From Trichostrongylus colubriformis (taxonomy: Eukaryota > Nematoda > Chromadorea > Rhabditida > Trichostrongylidae), in NCBI GenBank assembly GCA_963978905.1, contig OZ022261.1, forward strand, positions 29,075,686 to 29,139,685: a stretch of DNA of 64,000 bases, in the 5' to 3' direction. The first letter of the stretch is position 1. The number at the start of each line of letters is the position of its first letter. The notes under the pieces were generated by a model. The model saw only the letters and a program-made list of their open reading frames with translations, had not been told where the DNA came from and did no database searches. Below, piece by piece: positions 58,033-64,000 of the stretch. The translations under genes and the position numbers were made by a program.

Positions 58033-58278
58033 TTGCCTGTTAATAATAGTACCAGGAATATTAACAATTCCAGTAAAGCTACTACTTGTCATGGAACTAA
58101 GGAAAAAGCAGATAAGCTGATATACCCGCTCTCCGGAGTTCTGACTGGGTCTATCCCTTCGTATATAAAGGCACCACCAGGGCACTCGCAAGTGTCGAGG
58201 GAAGAGCCGTTTCAGTACGACCACTCCTCTACGGGTACCAGATACGACCCCCCTCCCCCTCCCCCCACCATTTTTTGA
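58033..58278 (+). CDS. Coding-like open frame with proline-rich end, possible exon
   Basis: The frame reads as a polar sequence (SREEPFQYDHSSTGTRYD) ending PPPPPPTIF and a stop. A 39-bp stretch with GT and AG ends (from 58074) is in phase either way. A second frame over the same DNA gives a membrane-like segment (CLLIIVPGILTIPVKLLL). A TATATAAAG element at 58160 lies inside it, so the region could instead be a promoter for the gene at 58993. Coding status is unsettled. Confidence 0.22.
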   Translation: MPVNNSTRNINNSSKATTCHGTKEKADKLIYPLSGVLTGSIPSYIKAPPGHSQVSREEPFQYDHSSTGTRYDPPPPPPTIF

Positions 58279-58992
58279 CCTCTACAATACCAGATACTGT
58301 TGCCGAAATGAATAGTCTTCTCTTCTCATCTGCCGAATGGAGGTTTAGTTTCTAGCGCTTATCACAGACCTGTGTAAGGACGATTCCCCCTGCGTTCGAT
58401 CGAATACGACTCCCTGTCGATGAATCCTCGACTCCCGGTACCCTGGGCAAAAATCTTTGACCTCGGACAGGTCTCGAACCCGCACTCCATGCTTTCCGCA
58501 CATATGTGTTAATTCATTACAAACCCGAGCGGTTTCGAGAGCGGCTTTCTGTCATGATTGTTCCTAGTCTATCTCTCTCCCAACACCATTGGAGTACTCA
58601 TTCGAATGCATGATAAATGGATGAATAATGGTCTAAATGACTTAACATGTATGTAGTTGTATTTGTGAGCTATGTCATGACGCCTACAACTATAATAAAT
58701 TTCTCGTGAGGCTCTGATCTGATTTCAGTGAATCAGCTCACATTGTAATCTCAACATACATATTGGGCTCAGCGAAGTAATCTAATTTCGTCGATTATGA
58801 TATGGGGTGGGTGCCTTTGCCGTTCAAGTTAACCGTTTGTAACACCACCGTCAATACTCATTCCAAATAATCCTTTATTCAGCTCTATGCTTTTCACTTA
58901 GTCGACCGGTCTTTTTCCTTGGAATTTTTGGAATCCCTAATAATTTTGGGGGAATAATGTGTCATCCATTCATCAAAATCACTGTTATAGGT

Positions 58993-59295
58993 ATGTATGC
59001 TCCCGACGAGGCTACAATAGAATTGCTCTCAGAACTCTCCATTGGAATCATGTTCATCTCCATCGCCCTATCAGCGATTTTTATAGCCTTCAGGTCAGTT
59101 TTCTATGAAATCGGAAACTGGCAAGATATGAGTTGATGAGTACTTGCAGATTTAGAGGTGTTCACTCATTCCATTCTGCTTCCTTTTTGAATGAGTGTTA
59201 TATTCATGCTCAAAAGGTTCAATTACCCTTGCAGGCACATTAAAAGCCAAACCAAAACTCTGATCATAACATCGAGAAAGTATGTTCAGCTATGA
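58993..59295 (+). CDS. Small single-pass membrane protein, 2 exons (53 aa), unrecognised
   Basis: Exon 1 is 58993-59093 and exon 2 is 59235-59295. The donor is CAG/GTCAGT and the acceptor CCTTGCAG, and the phase-2 join restores an Arg codon with the frame intact to TGA. An acceptor-like TTATAG ends 2 nt before the ATG, suggesting trans-splicing. The protein has an acidic N-terminus (MYAPDEATIELLSE), a hydrophobic helix (IGIMFISIALSAIFIAF, about residues 18-34) and a basic tail (RHIKSQTK ... TSRKYVQL). By the positive-inside rule the tail should be cytosolic. I cannot assign a family. An ATTAAA about 50 nt after the stop could be its poly(A) signal. Upstream coding-like sequence at 58,033-58,278 might belong to the same gene, but no consistent join was found. 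Confidence 0.5.
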
Positions 59296-59759
59296 ATACA
59301 TGGTCCCTTTTTTATTGATAGAAGTGGATGATTAGCAAAATGTGATTAAAATCAGTAGAATATGCACTGCATGATTGCCTATCCCCATGCTTTTACCTAC
59401 CAAGCATCAAACATGAGATAGAATCAGGATTTCCTGTCGCGATATCGTCGTCTTCTTCGTCGAACGTGCCCGTGATAGCCTTCAATTCTCGAACTTGGGT
59501 CAAAATACCGATTGGACTGGAAACTTATCCCTGCCGGTAGTTCCACCCCTGGGCATGAGCATCATATCCGTTTCGAATGAAAATGTCTCGTTAGCGCCTC
59601 CTGAGCGCTTGTAGACCTATAAAATTGAACTACCACTGAATTTCACTGATAACTGATAGTTAAGGGTGACCTGAATGCTGAAGCTGATTATTCCACTTAA
59701 TTTCCAATTCGAGTGTTCGCGAAGCCAAACTGGAAATCCAAAATTTGCGAAAATTGTCC

Positions 59760-59954
59760 TCATCGGGGATCAATCATGGAGCGTTCTTTGGCATTTCTAG
59801 GACCGCTCTGAAAAATAAGAGTCACTTCTATCTGTTCTGGGCACTTACTCCCATATGGTCCACAAACCATTTTTACTAAGCGCGCCGTGTTATGAATCAC
59901 ATTCCTCATTAGACATAGAACGCTTAATAGCAGAATTATGAGCCATAGGAGCAT
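59760..59954 (-). CDS. Candidate small secreted or membrane peptide (64 aa)
   Basis: The minus-strand ATG at 59954 opens a strongly hydrophobic leader (MLLWLIILLLSVLCLMRNV) followed by LVKMVCGPYG. A perfect GTAAGT follows and, 41 bp on, a TATTTTTCAG acceptor; splicing these would give a 38-residue product ending CGPYGKRS. The VCG..G pattern and the dibasic KR faintly recall an insulin-like B chain or neuropeptide precursor, but the other expected Cys is absent and I found no A chain nearby. No trans-splice site was seen upstream. Confidence 0.25.
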   Translation of the reverse strand: MLLWLIILLLSVLCLMRNVIHNTARLVKMVCGPYGSKCPEQIEVTLIFQSGPRNAKERSMIDPR

Positions 59955-60691
59955 TTTTACTCATTGAAACATGACCCTTACAGAGAAAAAGAGATTTTAT
60001 GGATTTTATGGACAGTGCTCCCAGATCAAATGCCTTGACCAAAACCTGGCTGTGCCGCGGGGCACTCACTCATGGGTTATGGCGCTAAGCGAGTTACGTC
60101 GTCGTGCGCGAAAAGTATCCTTTGCTGTTCCGTTATAAATTTGTCGCGATCTGAGGGTACTCTTCGCCCTCTCGCCTGGCTAGGCCCATTACATGTGTGT
60201 CTCGTACATCCAAAACGTTTATCACTTGTAGTTCAGGAAATTTTGACCAACTCTCCGTTTCTCTCTAACTACCTAGATCCTTTCAGATGCCTGCAAAATG
60301 ACTGAGGACCAAGAACCGGGTATTGCATATCTACACCATTTCATACCTCAGGTAGAACTCAGCGACGAAGATCATCCATGTATCTTTCAATACAGTCTTT
60401 CATTTGAGATTACTATGATTATTAATTGATTATCGTTTATCTACTGAGATTAGTATGATTATTTGTGAACTAAATTGCTGACGTCTAATTTACAACGATC
60501 AGAGTCGGTGGCTCAAGATATACTACATGTGTATATGTCGAGATATTGCATATCTACACCATTTCATACCTCAGGTAGAAGTTCATATCTGTTTTCTCCG
60601 CAGTATCGTCCAACAACAAAGGCGGCAGGGTGTCAGTATCATACTCAGCAGAACCTCGAACACGGGTAACCAAACGAATACGAAGAACGAA

Positions 60692-61400
60692 TGTCCTGAA
60701 ATGAGTAATGAATGAAATGAAACTAAACGTGAAAAGTGAAAAGTGTATGAGGGTGAGGTCGGGGAGTCGTGCTTTTCGCATCTTAAAGGAATCGTCCATG
60801 GAAAATGAGTTTTTGTGTTACCCATATATTTATGTTGTATTTGCCTAATGTTGGCCTCATGCAAAATTTCACGCGAAAAAATGTGAATCTGGCTGGGATA
60901 CAGCACCACAGAGTGCGGTCCCAGTGAGCGGGGCCTCCGTGTGAAAGCCTCGTCCCGTCTTCCGCCGCCGTTGGGAACGGTGAGTGGGACTGTTTACGTA
61001 ACCTTCTGTTCCTACAATGCGTCTCCGACCACGGCGGACGCGGTACGAGGCTTTTACACGGAGGCCCCGCCCACTGAGACCGCACTTTGTGGTGCTGTAT
61101 CTCAGCCAGATTCACATTTTTTCGTGAAATTTTGCATGAGGCCAACATTAGGCAAATACAACATAAATATATGGGTAACACAAAAACTCATTTTCCGTGG
61201 ACGATTCCTTTAAATACGGAGGCGTAGGTGGGCCACTCTTCGTGATCTCAAGAAGGTTCCCTCGCCATTCCAGCATCTGACCTCAGTAAACAGTGTTAAC
61301 GGGAGGTGCACTCGCCCTGCTCCTGTACATGACGAAACAGTAATGGAATGCCAAAGAACCCAGAAATGGTGTATCACACGAAGAAATTCTGGAGACCATA
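60692..61400. repeat. Dispersed repeat interrupted by FB1 (first copy)
   Basis: The flanks of the FB1 insertion (60692-60786 and 61210-61400) match 63651-63999 in the same order and strand, starting TGTCCTGAAATGAG and ending with GGAGACCATA. The second copy runs off the window. It shows the FB1 insertion happened after the repeat was duplicated. Confidence 0.8.
60787..61209. mobile_element. FB1 fold-back MITE, copy 2, with TTAA duplication
   Basis: A 423-bp element with complete inverted ends (AGGAATCG ... CGATTCCT) flanked by TTAA at 60783-60786 and 61210-61213. It sits inside a longer repeat whose uninterrupted copy at 63743-63746 has a single TTAA. The TTAA target recalls piggyBac-type transposases; that assignment is inference. 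Confidence 0.9.
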
Positions 61401-61437
61401 ATTACCGGAGACGCAACGCCTTGAAGGGAGTTGAATA

Positions 61438-62266
61438 TGAGGTTGTACCAAAAGTCTTTTCGATCATCACTTTTTATTATAATTTCTTCCAACAAGCCAC
61501 AGAGAGGCAACAACGTATTCACCATTGTTATCGACAACACTCTACCATCTTGTAGGTAGATCGTTGATTCCCTCCTCCCAGAAACCTGGGGTGTGAGAGT
61601 CGAAGAAGTTAGCGATCGTCTTTGCAAGTGAGTCGTATTCAACGAATTTTCTCTTGGTGATAAAGGATTTCAGAGCGTGGGAAAGGTGATAGTCAGAAGG
61701 GGCATTGGCTGAAGAGCACGGCGGGTGGGGCAGGACATCACAGCCAAGCTCCTGTAGCTTGACCTGGGTACTCTGGGCGTTGTCATGAAGGAAGGTGACA
61801 GCGGACCTTTTCCGGCGCTTTTCTCGAGCATCGACGACGAGGTGCTGATGCTGGCGGGTGTATACGACAGCGAAGACTGTCTCACCTTCTACCAGCGCCT
61901 CGTGAAAAAGCATCCCTTCAGCGTCCCAGAAGTAGCACAGTCCTGAGCATGGCTTGTCGGCTATGTCAATCTAGCCGCTGCTTAACATGGGGATCAGTAG
62001 GTTACACATCCCTTGTCCAATGCAGCGTTGATGGGCCACTTCCACCGCTTCCATGCCGCGAAACCACTCACAGTGGATGACACAGCGTGTTTGGTGTGTA
62101 TCGACTATGGGCATTGTAGCTCTCTCAACAGGATCTGGTGGGTTAATATATACTTCGTTAGAAACCTCAGAGACTGTTCCTCCATATTCCTGAACCGCCT
62201 AGATATTCTCGAACAAAGTTACCCATGTTTTTGGAAAAACCCTACAAGACTTATGGTACAACCTGA
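61438..62266 (-). mobile_element. Internally deleted mariner element
   Basis: An 829-bp element with inverted ends AGGTTGTACCAAAAGTCTT and AGGTTGTACCATAAGTCTT, flanked by TA at 61436-61437 and 62267-62268. The minus strand holds the C-terminal half of a transposase; the N-terminal half is largely deleted. The ends define a third mariner subfamily in this window. Confidence 0.85.
61553..61960 (-). pseudogene. Mariner transposase C-terminal fragment
   Basis: The minus-strand frame holds FLHDNAQ and NAPSDYHL, the second and third catalytic blocks, and ends NDLPTRW with a stop. Only 29 residues separate the two Asp, five fewer than DD34D, with the usual RPH after DNA missing, so a small deletion lies inside the catalytic core. 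Upstream, GLCYFWDAEGMLFHEAL continues the fold to about 61960. Inactive. Confidence 0.82.
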
Positions 62267-62689
62267 TACTACGCAGCGGTAGCGGCCGGTTATTGCATCG
62301 AATCCCTGGTCGTCTCTCGAGCTTCTCATTCGTAGGGACGCCACATCCTGAATCAAGGGTGAGTCATGCGGAAACCATCCAAAGACGCCGGGCTTCCGAT
62401 AGTGCTTCTTACACCTCCCCTTTTACAGAAAGTCCGCCCTGGCTTTCGGTAAAAAGACAAGGGTAAAAATAACTATCTCAGTGAAAGATGGTCCTTTAGT
62501 AAGTCTTCAAATAGGTGCTGAGGTCGGATCGGAGCCGGGCGAACGGATAGTGATTGAGTGTGCCTATTACAGTACGCAGTTCCAGGAGTAACGAAGAGCG
62601 GCGATTCCTCGTGGCTGAGATGTATTGGCCTGCCGGCAGTGTGAAATGGCTACGTTGGGCATCGTTGGTCGTAGATGAATTCTACAGGA

Positions 62690-63480
62690 TGTGAAGAATA
62701 AACCGGTTCTGGTAGTAGTGAAGGACGCCTGGAGTGTTCCGCATCTGACGGTATTGTTTCCCGTTCAACGTAATTACACAGATGTCGGTGGCTCGTATTC
62801 CCTTATTAGTAAGTGGTTCAATGTGGGTGCGGATACGTGATTCCGTGGCATTGTAATGATACTTGCTAGCTGCCCAAGTAAATTCGCTCATGACGTCGAT
62901 AAACATGAATGAACTACCCTCGGAGGAGAAGTTCATGACCGACAGTAGCATCTGACGAGCCTCCGCAGCGGTGCCAGTGACCAATACGCGTTGTGTGATA
63001 CGTAATTAGGGAGCTCAGTGAAAGCTGAGTGTCTCCGAAATATGGTTACGAGGGGTACACTGGTATGGCAGGGGCATGAAGTAGAGTACTCATGACAATA
63101 CAGGTCCTGTGCAGTTCCGGATCGAACCCTGGGGCATTTGACGTGGGGAGCAAGTTGATGAACGTCCCATGTAGACGTAGCGAGCACCGTGGAGCTAGCC
63201 AGCTATCGCGAGGAGAGCGGGCTTCGGGCTCTGGGAAGCCCCGTCTCCGGTGACTCTCCGAAATTACGAGATGTATGGATGAAGCCCCCTTCTCTCGATA
63301 GTGGAACAAAGGCGACGAAGTGGTCATAGAGATTAATAACGGCCCCTGGACGTGAACATGATAGCTGCCATCCGCTTCATGTCTCGGGAGACGTATTATT
63401 CGGCAATCTTGTACTCATCCTTTTCGTCATCAGACAACTCGGAAACGAATCCCGGATGTTCAGTACAATGCGCGGGGAGT
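62690..63480 (-). pseudogene. Superfamily 1 (UPF1-like) helicase fragment, frameshifted
   Basis: Minus-strand frames resemble the C-terminal AAA-type half of UPF1-like helicases. In order: a degraded stretch with LSDDEKDEYKIAE (about 63450); a motif III-like WDVHQLAPHVKC (about 63160); PLVTIFRRHSAFTELPN; then, after a frameshift near 62990, GTAAEARQMLL and SSFMFIDV; and SKYHYNATES with ICVITLNGKQ, the region of helicase motifs IV-V. Sequence after this degenerates, and the Walker A and DEAD/DEAG parts are not seen. Several in-frame stops show it is a relic. Such helicases may be host genes or cargo of mobile elements; I cannot tell which here. Confidence 0.65.
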
Positions 63481-63650
63481 AAAATTGCGGCAATGCAGGA
63501 GATCGGCTTCGTCTAAACGGGTAGCAAAATTGTCGCCTAGTTTTGAGGATTTTGCTAAAGTCGACGCCGCGTCTGTCTCTAAGAAGAGGTAAGGATGATT
63601 TGTCAGTAAAACGCCGACGTTACGAATGCAGTAAGGTACACGAATACAAG

Positions 63651-63999
63651 TGTCCTGAAATGAGCAATGAATGAAGTGAAACTAAACGTCAAAAGTGAAA
63701 GATGTATGATGATGAGGTCGAGGAGTCATGTTTTTTGGATCTTTAATACGGAGGCGTAGCTGGGCCAGTGTTCGCGATCTCAAAGAGTTCCTCTTCTCCT
63801 CTCATGACCTCAGGAAACAATGTGCACAGCGAGGTGCAGCCACCCTGCTTCTGTTTACGCGAAGTAAACATAGTTTATCAGTAGGCACGTGCACACAGGG
63901 GACGCACGAATAGGTAAGGTACACAAGTACATGACGCATCAGTAATAGAATGCCAAAGAACCGACAAGTGGTGTATACACGAAGAGTCCTGGAGACCAT
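63651..63999. repeat. Dispersed repeat, uninterrupted copy (second copy)
   Basis: Matches the flanks of the FB1 copy at 60787 and carries one TTAA at 63743-63746 where that element inserted. It has its own extra segment of about 60 bp near 63850-63910 and continues past the window end. Confidence 0.78.
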
Positions 64000-64000
64000 A

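Noticed and set aside
59400..59960. Insulin-like peptide gene on the minus strand
   Set aside because: The B-chain-like VCG..G lacks its partner Cys, and no A-chain Cys cluster was found downstream.

Overview
This window is nuclear DNA from a eukaryote, most likely a parasitic nematode of the strongylid/hookworm type. Its few genes are split into short exons by introns with nematode-style TTTTCAG-type acceptors, and one gene begins right after a trans-splice-like acceptor. Most of the sequence is DNA-transposon debris: three mariner copies, one mariner-derived fold-back, several families of fold-back MITEs and tRNA-headed SINE-like repeats. The clade is inferred from this style; there is no marker gene. 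There are no bacterial operons, rRNA genes or CRISPR arrays.

Genes. (1) The dominant gene lies on the + strand at 11,600-20,723. It has 14 exons whose splice phases all agree and would encode a secreted protein of about 512 residues, rich in Gln and Pro, with a signal peptide and a polyglutamine tract. I do not recognise the family. (2) A two-exon + strand gene at 52,683-54,777 encodes an 87-residue single-pass membrane protein whose tail carries a Crumbs-type juxtamembrane motif (GEYRP) and ends in the PDZ-ligand-like EGLI. I read it as a CRB3-type Crumbs protein, unusual in ending EGLI rather than ERLI. (3) A two-exon + strand gene at 58,993-59,295 encodes an unrecognised single-pass membrane protein of 53 residues. 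Weaker candidates are noted at 7,904-8,116, 8,121-8,484, 27,467-27,766, 31,018-31,421, 40,929-40,983, 53,532-54,095, 58,033-58,278 and 59,760-59,954.

Mobile DNA. A 1.29 kb mariner at 32,010-33,295 has matching inverted ends, TA flanks and a DD34D catalytic domain, but carries a frameshift and a premature stop. Internally deleted mariners lie at 23,234-24,099 and 61,438-62,266. The element at 16,125-16,814 is a fold-back made of two opposed copies of a mariner 3' end. A decayed Ty3/gypsy-like LTR retrotransposon lies on the minus strand at 48,150-50,800, and a broken SF1 (UPF1-like) helicase at 62,690-63,480. MITE families are named here FB1 (TTAA target), FB2 (9-bp target duplication), FB3 (CAGGAC ends), FB4 and single examples FB5 and FB6. 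FB1 is especially clear: one copy interrupts a repeat whose uninterrupted copy is 2.5 kb away.

Layout. 1-11 kb: repeats and MITEs. 11.6-21.1 kb: the Gln/Pro-rich gene, with MITEs in its introns. 21-31 kb: mariner relic, a perfect 33-bp hairpin, an 80-bp minisatellite and repeats. 31-33.3 kb: SINE and mariner. 33.3-46.6 kb: mostly unrecognised, with MITEs. 46.6-51 kb: SINE-like inverted pair and the LTR element. 52.5-54.8 kb: the Crumbs-like gene. 57-64 kb: FB1 copies, the small membrane protein, a mariner relic and the helicase relic.

All calls were made by eye from sequence. No alignment, structure prediction or database search was run.
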